Of a stretch of DNA of 64,000 nucleotides, positions 1-11,789 are shown piece after piece. Position 1 is the stretch's first letter, and every line of letters starts with the position of its first letter. The translations under genes were made by a program, and so were the position numbers. Where the stretch lies: assembly GCA_003116995.1 (NCBI GenBank), contig BDSL01000008.1, forward strand, positions 744,001 to 808,000. Reading direction: 5' to 3'. Below the pieces are notes generated by a model, which ran no database searches, was not told where the DNA came from, and saw only the letters and a program-made list of their open reading frames with translations. Source of the DNA: Yamagishiella unicocca (Eukaryota; Chlorophyta; Chlorophyceae; Chlamydomonadales; Volvocaceae).

Positions 1-489
1 ACGAGGAGTCTTCCGGGAGCCAATTCGCCGGCAGGACGCTTGGTTCCGGAGCTGTGATTGAGCGACACCTGGCGCTGCCGCTGCCACCCCGCGGTGGGGC
101 TGGGCCGGTGGCTGAGAAGCTGGAAGCCTCGGGGGGCGGCGCGGGTGCTGACGTGTCGTTGGCATCGCCATCGGTTCGGAGGACGTGGTCCCAGAACGGC
201 GGCCCCGACGGCTTGCGCGCTCGGTCGCTTAAGTCCATGCAGGTCTACGCCACAAGGTGCGACGGGGTTCGGGGTTTCGGAGCGTTGGGGCTGGGTGTCT
301 AGATACAAAGATGGCCATGTTTCGACGAGTTTCGACGAGGAAACAAAGGGAATGCCCAGTCCCCCATCCCATACCTCGCCATGCCACGAGACCGCCCTCC
401 CCCACCCACGCCACCATCACCAACAACCAACCGACAACCATCCAACAACCAACAACAGCCGGGACACGGGCGGCGCCAGCAGCCGCAAC
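1..489. other. Upstream region, no gene resolved
   Basis: No coding exon can be fixed here. The frame of the gene that starts at 490 stays open upstream to about position 58, so an upstream exon cannot be excluded. The stretch just before 490 is rich in CCA/CAAC and contains a possible acceptor AG, but it reads like 5' untranslated or intronic sequence. Confidence 0.4.
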
Positions 490-2426
490 ATGAGCGGCCA
501 CTTGGAGGAGGCCAGCCTGTACGACGACGTGTGCGACGCCGCCGACGTACAACCGCCGTACATGGAGCTCCTGCGGCTCGCCACGCTGAACGGCCTTCGC
601 GACGCGGTGCTGTCCGCCGCGCGCTTCATCGTGCTCGTCATGGCGGGCGCCGTACTGTACGTGCTCGTCATGGGCGTGCTGGCGGGCACGCTGGGCTGCT
701 GCCTGACGGTCTGGCTGGGCTCGGTGGTGGTGTCTGTCGTACGCATCATCATTGGCGCCTGGCGCGGCGCCCGCAGCGGGGAAGCCTGGGTCTGCTCCAG
801 CGGGCCGGCGGACCAGGTGAGAATTAAAGGGCCTGCTCAACCCGGTGTACGACCGATTATTGTACGACGGGCGGCGCCGCCATGTACGGCACCTATGCCT
901 CTGTCCCGGCATGTCTCCCCTACCGTTCCGCCGCCTTAACACGTCCCCCGACCTTTCCCCGCCTCTCCCGTGATGTTCTGACTTAGAAGAACCGTGAAGG
1001 CGCCGCCAGCGGTGGCGCCACTGGCGGCGGGCGGGGCTACTACGCTGGCAGCACCGGCGGCAGCGCCCCAGGCTTCAAGGGCCGCTGGGTGAGCCTGGCC
1101 CGGATGGCCCGTCTGAGGGCCAAGCGCTGCACCTACCTCACCAAGACGCAGGTGGAGGATGCCGTACGCAGCGTCTACACCGCCGCCAACATCTTGTCGG
1201 CAGGGCCGGCCCCGGTCGGCTGGGCGTCGGTGGCCAGCCGAGTGTACGGCAACCCAACCGTCGGGAGCACGGCGGCGGCGGCGCCGGCGGCGCCGTCAGC
1301 GCTGCAGACTATCCTGAGCGGCGTCGCTATGGAAGTACAGGAGGAGCTCCCGTCGCCGCCGCCGGCCGCCAGGATGAGCACGTTGCGGGCGGTTGTGGAG
1401 CCGGACCCCCAGCCTCGGCTGATCGTGCCTTCCAAGAGGCGTATGATGCTGCAAGGGGAGGGCGGCGCCGCTGGCGGCTGGTCGTCTTCTTCGCCTCAGC
1501 TGCACCTACAGCAGGTGCAGCTGCCGGCAACGTTGGCGTCGGCAGCGCCTGTGGCGGCAGCGGTGGCGGCGGCGGGGAGAGGTAGCGAGATGCCCGCGCT
1601 CCAGTCAGCCTCACTGCCCCCGCGGGCAGACTACGTCATCGGTTTGGATCGCCAGTCGCAGGGCGGTGGCGGAGGCAGTGCGGGCGGCGGCGGCGGCGCC
1701 AGCGGTGGGGGCATCGCTTCGAGCAGCCTGGAGCGCGGCAGTAGTAGCCAGGTGGGCAGTAGCTCAGGCTGCGGGGGGCAAGGTCCGACGACCGGACGGC
1801 TGCAACACTCGTCACCGGCGCGCCGCTACACGCCGCCTCTCGCCCAGGGGCTGTCGCACAGCGGCCCCATCGGCCACATTGGCGGAGCTGGTGGCGGCGA
1901 CGGCGGCGGCGGCGGCGGCGGCGGCGGGACGCTCAGCCTCCTGCCCCGAAACCACTCTCTGCTGACCAGGACGCCGCCGTCCGTCCGCCGCCTCGAGCAG
2001 CAGCATGGTGGCGTTGCCCGGTCCTCATCCCGCTCCGACCTAATGGCCGCCCACGCTGGGACGGCCGGCGCCGCCGCCAACGCAGGCGGCGGCGACGTCG
2101 GTGACGGCGACGTCTTGTTGCCGATTGCCCGCCACAGCGCCGGTAGCGGCCGCCAGGGCGGCGGCGCCAGTGGAATTCGCTTGGGAGACAATGACGAGGG
2201 TCATGTTCCCGTTACCATGTACGGCGGCAGTAGCGTGAGTATCCCGGGGGCCATAGCATCCGTCGGCGGCCAGGCGGTGGCGGGCAGGCTGGCGACGGAG
2301 GGGGAGTCGGTTTCGGAGCAGCTGTCGGTAATGCAGCTCCAGATGGCGGAGCTGACGGCGCTGGTGCAGCAGCTGACGGCAGCCGGCGGCGGGAGGGCGG
2401 CCGCCGGCAGTTGGGGCCGGGGATGA
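490..2426 (+). CDS. Unrecognised membrane protein with Gly/Ser/Ala-rich tail
   Basis: Two exons, 490-816 and 987-2426, joined in phase 0 (donor GTGAGA, acceptor after ACTTAG), give about 588 residues. Residues ~37-93 are strongly hydrophobic and could form two membrane helices; a basic segment follows (RARLRAKR-type, near residue 150). The rest is low complexity: Gly, Ser and Ala runs with scattered Arg and His. The last ~40 residues (SEQLSVMQLQMAELTALVQ) look like a short coiled coil. No catalytic motif is visible and I do not recognise the family. The start ATG at 490 follows a reasonable context (CGCAACATGAGC), but an upstream exon is possible. The intron and the codon bias (GC at third positions) support a real gene. 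Function unknown; an integral membrane protein with a disordered soluble tail is all the sequence shows. Confidence 0.6.
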
Positions 2427-4531
2427 TGGTGGACGCGGTGGGTTGGCGCGGAGGCAAGATTGCTGCGTAGAACGCTGCTGGCAAGGAAGGCCAGCGAGCA
2501 CAAGCTACGCGGCCTTGTGGCTGGAAGGAGTGTGAGACGGCGGGGGTTTGCAAAATGAACGGGGCGGGGGGAGCTCCCCACCACACGTAGGGATGAACGA
2601 TCCAGCAGCAGCAGCAGGTCTCGGCTTATGCGTCGTACTCACTGCGATGACCTTCCATAAAATGTGCTCCGCGAGGGATGTGATACTGCTAAGCCGCATG
2701 TTGTCTCCGATTTCCGAACTCGCCTATGAGCTCGGGATCGAGGCGTCATTTGATTGGTAGCACCTAGGCCTGCTAGCTGCCGTTGTCATAATATTCAAAG
2801 ATTGACAGGTCGAGGCCTTATTGCACTTACTCTCGCATCTCAACAGGTGGCGTGATCGATCGGTGCGCTCGGCTGCAGGGAATGCTTGCAAAGAGGAAGC
2901 GCACTTACCGTGACCTGGAAAGGCGCAAAGGCGGGTCGCTGTGTGACGGTCTGACGGCACCTCGCGAGGCCTCCTTTGACTGGCTGCCTTTAGTCGCCTG
3001 CGATAGCAGTGCCCTCGGCTGCCGCGGCCGCTGTCCCACATGCATAGCGATGAGCTAACATACAGTATGCACGTGATAGCTGCGAAACGAAGACGGTGGC
3101 ATTTTGGAGGTGCCGCACCCATTTCACGCGCGTCAAGGGACGTTCCCTGGAACCGCCGGTGTTAGTAAAGTTTCGCAAGGATGTCGTTTACCGTCGTTAC
3201 CATAAATATCGGGTGGGGTGTTCAAGGGCGTAATGTATTAGTACTCGTTACAATAGGCTCCAGAACTTTCAAGGTAGAGCCATCAGGCGCAATGTTGTGT
3301 ACGGTATTGAACGCGGCGCAGATGAGGGGGGCTTCTGTGTTTTCCTTTGTCCGTATGCACGATGACCTTCTTGCCTTGACCGTGGATTGCATCGAGCCGC
3401 GTTTGTATATACCGTCTGTCTCTAGGGCTGTGGGTACTGCCGTGCGCATTCGGGTGTGGCGGGCGCGGACAACTTCACCGTGCGGGCTGTTTGTGAGGTT
3501 GCGTGTTCATACACTATTTGCACGGACCCCCAACGGTTCAGGCTGCCCCCAAACAAACCATGAAGACCTCGTCGCTACACCGTGCGGCACTGTGTGAGCC
3601 AACATCGCCAATGCGAACCCGCCTGCTATTGGGCTTTGCTCCAAATGGATTATCTGGCACTTTCTGTCTCATTTGTTTAACGGTGGCGGTTTGCGCTTGG
3701 CTCCTAGACAGGCGGTGACGTCGGTGACGTCAGGCCTCCCTGGACCAAGGCCTCGAGTCTGTTGGATGGAGTTAGGATACGTGGCTGCTGTGCGTGGCAA
3801 TGTCTTGCCGGCTGAAAGGAGCTACATTACGCGGCGTCGCTGTGGCGCCGGCAGAGTCGGCGTCGGTCCTCCCACATGACAAGGAGGTGTGGTGTGTTCT
3901 GTCACATGATGGTGCCTTCGTCGGGTATTTGTCATTGGTGCGGTATTAATGTCCGATGTCGGTTTTAGCAGAAGCAATCCGTAGGTGTGTGGGGCGGTCC
4001 AGCTGGCGGAGGCCTAGTTTTGAACGGGAACGGGGTTGGGAGACCTGTTGGGGATGGGATGAGTTGCGTGAGCTAGGATACCAGTTCCGTTTGCAGGGGG
4101 GGCAGAGGGGTGCGCACGTTTCGAGGTACGCCTACGATGGTGTTGGGCGGTACGCCCTGGGTAACCTACGGCCGTGTTGGGCCGACGCTGTACGCATCCC
4201 ACTTGTTCTTTGCTGTCGGGGCCGCGCCTGTTGGGCGGGATTTTCTGTTTTTGGAGCGTCTGCTGGCTGCTAGCGCTGGCTTGTCGTACGGTGAGGTCTC
4301 GGTATGGGCCCCCCTTTTGTCCTGGACTTGCCCGGGCTTGCGGAGACGACTGTAACATCTTATTATAGTCCTTGTATGTAATAGAGTGCGCAAACCTATT
4401 ATCTTATTCATGCATGGAATATGGCATACGGTAACACCTTGTTTGTCGCCGCTCCAGAACCAGGCTGGCTCAACGCGTAGCGCCCTCTGCAGATTCCTGC
4501 AATTCACCGCCCTGCATAGGAGTAAATAATT
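2427..4531. other. 3' untranslated/intergenic stretch
   Basis: About 2.1 kb with only short, unconvincing open frames on both strands. GC content drops toward the right. No repeat shared with the rest of the window was noticed. It probably holds the long 3' end of the gene to the left and the promoter of the ubiquitin ligase gene starting at 4532. Confidence 0.45.
4351..4381 (+). terminator. Two TGTAA poly(A)-type signals
   Basis: TGTAA occurs at 4351-4355 and 4377-4381. TGTAA is the usual poly(A) signal in Chlamydomonas and its relatives. These could end the transcript of the 490-2426 gene, but that would need a ~1.9 kb 3' UTR, so the link is weak. Confidence 0.25.
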
Positions 4532-6972
4532 ATGTCGGTAATGGCTGATTGCGAGAGCGAGCTGTTTGCGCTTCGGCTGCAGGAGGAGGAATTGCAGGCG
4601 CAACAGGATGCTTTGCTGGCCGAGCGCCTTGCCTTGGCTTATTCCTTAGGTGCTGACATCGAAAATGAGCAGGCAGTTGAATTTGTCGTTCTACAGCTGG
4701 GGGATGACGCTGGATATGGTGTCCAGCTCGAGAGCCAGCTCGCTGAGCTACGAGCGAAGACGGGCCTTATAATGGCGGTATCGTTGCAGGAATCTGTGAC
4801 AGCGCAGGAGCAGGCGGCCCATGAGTCACAAGCGGTCGCTGAGGCACTGGAGCGCCAGGAGCGTTGGCACGCGCGTGTTGTACAGCACGACGCGGCCTTC
4901 GCGCGTAAGCTTGCCCGCGTCAATGAGAGGGAGTGGAACGAATTGGGAGACGACATGGAGGAGCCGTTGCGTGTGCCCATGCCAGATGTCCCAATCGCGG
5001 CCGCCGGGGCCTCACCCTGCAGCCATGGCACCACCCAACAGATGCCGTCACGGACGACCACTCACACGGCCACCTTGACACCCAACACCACAACACGCAT
5101 TACAGATCAGCCCCAGACAGAACGGACAGGAAGCCATCCGCAGCCTCCTGACGGCCCCCAAAGGGCGGTGGCAACACCGTCAACGGCCAACGTCAAGAAT
5201 GCGGGCGCAGGACCCTCATCACAGCCTGTCCCTGCCCCTGCGGACACTACCATTGAGTGCCTTTGCTGCTTTGACCACTTCACAATATCCTCACTTGTGT
5301 GTGCCGGCTCCGACTCGGCCTCCTCCAGCACCTCCTCGGCCGGCTGCGGGCACTACTTTTGCTGCGACTGCATGTCGGAATACGTGCGGGGAGCCGTGCT
5401 TGACCGCAAGTACCCGGTGGCATGCCCCATGGCCACCGCCGCCGGTGCGGGCGGCAAGGGCGGCTGCGGAATGAAGCTGTCTCGCGACAGCGTGCTGGGG
5501 GCGCTGGAGAAGCACCCGAAGGAGCAGCAGGTGGGTGGTAGCGGAGACGTGGGAAGCGGCAGAATGGGCTGGGGTAGCGATATGGGTTCCTAGCATGAGC
5601 TCACGTTGCATTGGCAGCAGGCCCTTAAAACATCTTTTCTCTTTTGCTTTCCACATAAACCGCACCGCACCTTTCGGCGCTTCCGGCAAAGGAAGGTGGT
5701 TGCCAAACAAGAACGCCCTCGCGCCGCTCTCAATACGTCCAGCGCGCCCACTCCCCTCGCTGGAGAGGGTTTGTGACCTCTCCTCTCCTCGCTCGTGTTC
5801 CCCCACTCGCTCGACTGAACTGTCCAGGTGTACCAGCAAATGGAGGTGAAGTCCTCCCTGGACCCCAGCAAGACAGTGTACTGCCCCCATAAGGCCTGCT
5901 CCAGCCCGCTGGTCCTGCCTGATGAGCTGCCGCGAAACCAGCCCGCGTCCTGCCCCGCTTGCCGCAAGGCCTTCTGCCCTTCCTGCCGGATCACCGGATG
6001 GCACCAGGTAAGGAAACGGAAGGGCGTCCCCGGCGGTTTAATTCCCGAGGCATGCGCTTATCCCCCGACGGCTCCGTGGCGAAAGGCTCGTACACACATG
6101 CCCCGCCGGAGTCGGAACACTGGACGTCGATCCCCCCGCCCTATCACTACGCCTCAGCAGCGCCTCCGCTCCTTCTCTTTGCCGCGCTGCGCCGCTGGAC
6201 CATCACCTTCACCGCCCTCGGTTTGTCGGCCGTGGATCCGCGGATTCTCTTATCAACCCCCCCCCCCCCGCACCACCGCTAGGAGCCCTACGTCGTGTTC
6301 GTGGGTTTCGTCGCCAGCCCGCGCTGAGAGCCGTGCTGAGCCCAATGCCCATCCCTTGCCCTGGCTGCCCAATGCCCAACCAACTGCTCGCAGGGCTACA
6401 CATGCGCGGAGTTCCAGGCTCTTCCCGCCCACCAGCGCTCCGCCGAGGACGCCGCCATGCTGCTGTTCTCCGCGCGGAAGCAGTGGAAGCAGTGCCCGCA
6501 GTGCCACGTGATGGTGGAGCGATCCGAGGGCTGCAACCACGTGCTGTGCCGCTGCGGCAGCACCTTCTGCTACGCCTGCGGCAAGCCGTACAAAAACACG
6601 GCGCCCACCGCAGGGAACATGCACGGCACGGCGGCGTGCGGCTGCCCGCTGTTCGACGTGCCTGAAGAGGGAAACCGGCAGGTAGCAGCGAGGGGCGCTG
6701 GAGGAGCCGCTGCGGCACAGGCACCACCACCATATGGGCTTGATGCCGTACAGCTCGAGCTTCGGGCACCGGAGGAGGAGGTCCGCCAGGAGATTGCGGC
6801 TGAGCGGCGGCATCGCCCGTTTCGAGGTGGCCGCTTGGTGAGCCGCACTCGGTGCCGCCACTCGGCCTCAATTTACCACTGCCCCCGAGGTCTGGACAGG
6901 TGCTGGTTCTGGCATGACGAGGACGACGCGAGTAATAACAATGCCGACGGCGCCTCTGACGACGATTACTGA
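4532..6972 (+). CDS. RBR E3 ubiquitin ligase 1 with C-terminal CCCH zinc finger
   Basis: Exons 4532-5530, 5828-6007 and 6394-6972, all phase 0, give 585 residues. The N-terminal ~150 residues are Glu/Gln/Ala-rich and probably coiled coil (ESELFALRLQEEELQAQQ). A Thr/Pro/Ser-rich linker follows. RING1 starts at Cys243 (ECLCC, then CGHYFCCDC). The IBR domain (YCPHKAC, CPACRKAFCPSC, GWHQGYTC) spans the second splice junction, from Cys352. RING2 (CPQC at ~427) has the RBR active-site cysteine at residue 440 in EGCNHVLC. RBR ligases take ubiquitin from an E2 onto this cysteine before passing it to the substrate. After RING2, residues ~547-567 match a CCCH zinc finger, C-x8-C-x6-C-x3-H, and the protein ends acidic. 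The next gene is a close paralogue. Intron 2 carries a ~65 bp repeat shared with intron 1 of the third paralogue. The family call is firm; substrate and cell role are unknown. Confidence 0.93.
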
Positions 6973-7552
6973 GCGTGGGGACGCGCTACGGTGTTGCTTG
7001 CATGCGGCTGGGCAGGATGGCATGGTGTTCTTTCGCGGCTAGGCTGCTGACTGCGTCAGCGCGAATGAAGGTCATGCAGGTGCGCGTCGAAGGAGACAAT
7101 CGTATACAGCGGCGGCTGCCTGACACGTGGGTGGGGTAAGGCATCGACTGTGTGGCGTTGGATACCGGAATGTGTCGCCGTGCAACATCGGTGCACAGCG
7201 GAGCAGGGTTGCGAGATTTGAGAAAAGTCAGAGAAGGGTTACGTCTAGGGAGCTGCAGTCGCGCCGTGGCCTGCGTGGGCTGCAGGATTGCGCACATTGA
7301 TGCGCATGCATGTGCGAGTCCAAGTGTACCAGGGGATGCGTGTGCCGCTCGTCGCCCATAGAATATGCCTCATTTCCTGCAGCTGGAGAATCAGCATTCC
7401 TATCAGGGAGGTGTTGGTATCGAAATAGCTCGGTGCATTACAGTTGCGTAGGGAACGTATGTACGATGTTGCACTCGTGGGAATGCTCCGGAACCAGGCA
7501 CGAAGGGGTTTAATATTAGATGTTAGTCGCTCGTGTACATACGAACAGAGCC
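6973..7552. other. Spacer between ligase paralogues 1 and 2
   Basis: About 580 bp with no convincing coding frame. It must hold the 3' UTR of the first ligase gene and the promoter of the second. No TGTAA signal was found. Confidence 0.45.
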
Positions 7553-10300
7553 ATGGCTGTCCTAGCGAATAACTGTGCTCGCGAAAGCGAGCTCTTTGCT
7601 CTCCGGGTTCAAGAGAGGGAATTGCAGACGAGTCAGGATGCTTTACTAGCGCAGCGCCTTGCCATCGCATATGCATGCTGTGATGACGATGATGACGTTG
7701 AGTTTGTTATGGAGGTGGGCCCAGCAGCGGAGGAAACCGCCCAGCTTGCGCAAGTTGAGAGTCAGCTTGCCGAGTTCCGCAGCAAACAGAGCGAGTTGGC
7801 AGCAGAGAAGCTTCAGGAAACCATTGTAACTCAGGAGAAGGCCGCCAAGGATTCTCGGATTGTGGCAGAAGTGCTGGAGGACCATGAGCGCTGGCGAGCA
7901 ACTGTCACACGCCACGATGCGGCTTTCGCGCGCAAGCTTGCCAACGTCGACTATTACACCTGGGAGGATATTGGAGATGAGATTGAGGATCCGTTGTGCA
8001 TCCCACCACCGCGCAAAATGCCAAAACTTGAAGCAGATGACTGCGCTGCTGCGTCAAACCAGGGCGCCTCGCACTGCCTGGAGCGAGACACAACGCGCGA
8101 TAACACGCGGTGGGACCAAGCGCGGGACGATACAACGCGCGGCGCGAGCAAACGGCCTGCGACGGTGCAGCCCACGACTTCGAGGCCTTCCACGCGACCC
8201 AAGACACAACACCAGGCGTCGGGCAGCCGGCCCTCCTCCGGCGCGCCACCGGCCACCTCGCCCCACCCGGATGCCTCCTGCAGGAGTGGGGCGAGCGGCA
8301 GCCACCGCCCCATGACGCAACCAGCAGGCAGTGCTGGCGCCGGGCCTTCGGCAGCGCCTCCATCAGGCTGCTCAGCTGGCGCCGGGCCTTCGGCAGGGCC
8401 TTCAGCAGGCCGATCAGTTGGCGCCGGGCCTTCGGCAGGGCCTTCGGCAGGGCCTTCGGCAGGCCGATCAGCTGGCGCTGGGCCCTCCGGCCCCACCATC
8501 GAGTGCTTATGCTGCTTCGACCGCTTCCCCGAGCAGGGCGTCACCTGCGCCGGCTCCGACTCGGCCTCCTCCAGCACCTCCTCGGCCGGCTGCGGGCACT
8601 ACTTTTGCTGCGGCTGCATGTCGGAATACGTGCGGGGAGCCGTGCGTGACCGCAAGTACCCGGTGGCATGCCCCATGGCCACCGCCGCCGGTGCGGGCGG
8701 CAAGGGCGGCTGCGGAATGAAGCTGTCTCGCGACAGCGTGCTGGGGGCGCTGGAGAAGCACCCGAAGGAGCAGCAGGTGGGTCAGTAGTCAGTCATTGTC
8801 GTGTACCGCCCGATGGTACGGCAGCTGACACAAGATAAACTGTGCTGCCCTCCATACACGTGCACCGCGTTGTACTTGATTGCCCACATTGGTGCCCTTT
8901 GACCAGCAGGAAGCGTCCTACCCGCCCCTCCCTCCCACACCTATCCGCCTTTTCCCCCTCCCCTTCCTCCCCCTCGTCCTCGTCCCCTTCCTCGTCCTCG
9001 TCCTCCTCAGGCATTCGGCGTGCTGGAGGTCGAGCATTCCCTTGGCATGACAAAAAGGGTATACTGTCCCCACAAGTCCTGCTCCCACCCCCTGCTGCTG
9101 GACAACGGCGAAATGCCCTTGGGCCAGCCCATTACCTGCCCGGCATGCCACCGGGTCTTCTGCCTCAGCTGCAAGGTCGCAGGATGGCACCACGTACGTA
9201 CGGACGTACGAAGCCCACGCATATTTGCATATCTTTACGCCGCCTCCATGGGGGGATTGTGAATGGGGGCTGTCGTTCCGTCCATGCGGTGATAGGCCGC
9301 TATTCCATACACACCCATAACACGCCGATCACGCTGAATGGGGGCCGTCCAAGCACACCCGTGACCTGGGGAGCTGCGTGTTGGGGGAGGTGGTTGCTGC
9401 TACCTTGAGGGTGAAATAGTCGCCAACCGCGCGCTGACCACAGCAGCCGCTGAAATCCCGCCGGTGTTTTATCCCCCCCACCAGCACAACCACTGCGGCC
9501 ACCGACACGCAGTCCCTGTCCCAACTAACCCGCCTCCGGCCGAATCCCACGTACCGCTGCAGGGCTACACGTGCGCGGAGTTCCAGGCTCTTCCCGCCCA
9601 CCAGCGCTCCGCCGACGACGCCGCCATGCTGCTGTTCTCCGCGCGGCAGCAGTGGAAGCAGTGCCCGCAGTGCCACGTGATGGTGGAGCGATCTGAGGGC
9701 TGCAACCACGTGCTGTGCCGCTGCGGCAGCAACTTCTGCTACGCCTGCGGCAAGCCGTACAAAAACGCGGCGCCCACCGAAGCGAACGCGCACGGCACGG
9801 CGGCATGCGGCTGCCCGCTGTTCGAGATACCGGAGGACGATGAACGGAGTACAGATAGCGATGACGATGATGACGACAACGGCGGGGACGGCGGCTACGG
9901 CGACGGCGGCGACGGCTACGGCGACGGCGGCGACGGCTACGGCGGCGGAGGCGACGGCTACGGCGGCGACGGCTACGGCGGCGGAGGCGACGGCTACGGC
10001 GGCGACGGCTACGGCGGCGACGGCTACGGCGGCGGAGGCGACGGCTACGGCGGCGACGGCTACGGCGGCGACGGCTACGGCGGCAATGGCGGCTACGGCG
10101 GCAACGGTGGGGCGGGCCCGCAGCATCAGGCGGCGGCTCCTTTCTGGCCGGGAGCGGGCTACGTGGCGGTGCAGCCGGTGCCGTGGCGGGGGGGCCGCAT
10201 GGTGAAGCGGCGGCTGTGCAGGTATTCTTCGTGCATACACGACTGCCCGTACGGCAGGAGATGCTGGTACTGGCATGAGGTGCAGGACGGGCCGCTGTAA
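7553..10300 (+). CDS. RBR E3 ubiquitin ligase 2 with Gly/Tyr repeat and CCCH finger
   Basis: Exons 7553-8776, 9011-9193 and 9563-10300, phase 0 throughout, give 714 residues. The N-terminal coiled-coil block (RESELFALRVQERELQ) matches paralogue 1. An in-frame ATG at 7520 would add 11 residues, but 7553 aligns with the paralogue and is preferred. RING1 begins at Cys318, IBR lies in exons 2-3, and RING2 has its catalytic cysteine at 516 in EGCNHVLC. Two expansions set it apart: an AGPSAGPS-type repeat before RING1 (8334-8490) and a long GDGYGG repeat after RING2 (9893-10100), with an acidic run between RING2 and the repeat. The C-terminus has a canonical CCCH finger, C-x8-C-x5-C-x3-H, from Cys688, the spacing known in RNA-binding fingers of the tristetraprolin type. 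The RING1-coding part of exon 1 and the start of exon 3 are almost identical in DNA to paralogue 1. Function beyond E3 activity is unknown. Confidence 0.93.
8334..8490 (+). repeat. In-frame Gly/Ala/Pro/Ser coding repeat
   Basis: Imperfect tandem units (CGGGCCTTCGGCAGG type) encode GAGPSAGPSAGRS-like residues directly before RING1 of the second ligase. Paralogue 1 lacks it, so it expanded locally. Confidence 0.8.
9893..10100 (+). repeat. In-frame GDGYGG minisatellite
   Basis: Units built from GGCGACGGCTACGGC, alternating with GGCGGAGGC, encode a Gly/Asp/Tyr-rich linker between RING2 and the CCCH finger. Such Tyr/Gly-rich stretches resemble low-complexity segments of RNA-binding proteins. Confidence 0.85.
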
Positions 10301-10918
10301 GGCGGGATGGCGGTGGTTTGGATGACATAGCAGCGGCGGCTGTGGTTTATTGTTTTCCACGGGGTGTGTTGGTTGGTTGGTTAGTGCTGGTTATTGCCTG
10401 GCGGAATTATTGAGGGTGGAAGGGGCGGTGGACTTGCGTTCGGAGGAGCGAGGTTCGCACCCACCCGCCGGCTGCTCTGCAGGCTGCAGGGGGCGGTCCG
10501 GCTGCTGCAGCAGCGGCTACTGGTGGTCGCTGCTAGTGACAAAAATATGGAGGGTAGGGCGTGCATTATTCAGGCTCCTGAGGCGATGTTCATTGCATTT
10601 GATTCGCTACTGCGATGCGATTTATTTGAAGCAGCGTGACACGCCAATAGGCGTAATCGTCAGCTCACTGCACGTCTTGGGTTCAGGGTCACGGGGGTTA
10701 GCCGTGACAAGCGGAGGTGGTGAAGCGCTAGCTGGCTGGTACGGTGGGAACTGAGCCTCACCACTGCAGCAGCAGGGATTGCCACTCGACATGTGCGCGT
10801 TGTCAGTTGATGGATCCCATGTTGGGTCCGAGTGTCTTGGCAACTTGTCACTCCTCATTACATTCTGGGTCGTGCCAGGTTCAGCCAGCCGCGTCTGCTG
10901 GCATTTGGAGAGCGTGCA
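10301..10918. other. 3' flank of ligase 2, no gene seen
   Basis: Likely 3' UTR of the second ligase gene. It contains short open frames only. No clear poly(A) signal lies close to the stop codon. Confidence 0.4.
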
Positions 10919-11060
10919 TCGCCGTGGCGCAATAGATTGGAATCGTCGATCGACTTGCATCATACGTGTGTAAGCCAGGGATGGACATGAGCCGGGTATA
11001 GCTCAAGTCTGGTTCACCCATCAGGACGTTTGGATTCGGAAACGCAAATAAGCAACAAGG
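10919..11060 (+). repeat. Dispersed repeat, pair with 17054-17190
   Basis: Starts TCGCCGTGGCGC and runs through GGTATAGCTCAAGTCTGG to AGCAACAAGG. A second copy at 17054-17190 matches over nearly the whole length with few substitutions. In both places it precedes, directly or after an interruption, the duplicated block that holds the BRI3-like genes. It is therefore probably the outer end of the same segmental duplication. Confidence 0.75.
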
Positions 11061-11417
11061 GGTGTCGGCTTCCTCGAAGCCGGAAAAAGGGCGGGGCCCC
11101 GTTAAATCCGTAAAGACCAGTTGCTTAGCCGCGTGCGTGACAACAGCACCAGGGCTGTTTCACCACGCAAGGATAGAACCACCTTGACAAAAGTGTAAGG
11201 GAAGCCAGCATTAGTTGATTGCATGCGCCAATTCCGTGCGCATGCCGCATGGTCAGTACCGTGAAGCCCCAACCGACATGCCCTTGTCGTGGAAGGCCAG
11301 AGCGTTGCTTAAGAAACCAACGTGCGGGTTACATGGAAATCATCTGCGAGGTGCCTGCTGACAGAGCTGAGGGTCCCACGGTAGACAACACCATAATCTG
11401 CTAGGGGTCCGTGCCTT

Positions 11418-11742
11418 ATGGGATGAGAGGTGGCTGGTTCCGATGTTTGCATCGTTGCGGCGCTTCACTGGTTCGTCGGGTGCTGGGCTGTTAGGTTGGG
11501 TGGTGGCCAGTTCCTGATAGGGGAGCCTCTAGTGCAAATTCCCCCTGGGGTGCTGGCTGCTGCTCTGTATGCCTACGGCCTGTCGCTCTGTATGCCTACG
11601 GCCTGTCAACTTGGTGTTCTGGTGGTTTGCCTTTGTTTCGGTGCATGTCGGTATTTGTTTCCTCCGTCTTGTTCAGTGTCAGGCGATGCGCCCGATGGTT
11701 CTACCTCTTGGTCTGGAACCCACTGTAACCGTTACAACAACC
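11418..11742 (+). repeat. Dispersed repeat family ending in TGTAACCGTTACA
   Basis: About 320 bp, starting GGGATGAGAGG and ending CCCACTGTAACCGTTACAAC. It is clearly homologous to the reverse complement of 29157-29460. Shorter right-end pieces occur at 20490-20538 (same strand) and 25849-25930 (reverse). The terminal TGTAACCGTTACA is palindromic. No coding capacity was recognised. Confidence 0.75.
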
Positions 11743-11789
11743 ATGATCATCATTGCCGGGCATCAAAGCGAATGATAGAGCCGGGGAAT

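Noticed and set aside
1666..2006. Long alternative frames inside the first gene
   Set aside because: Shadows of the GC-rich Gly/Ala coding exon; the chosen frame alone joins in phase with exon 1.
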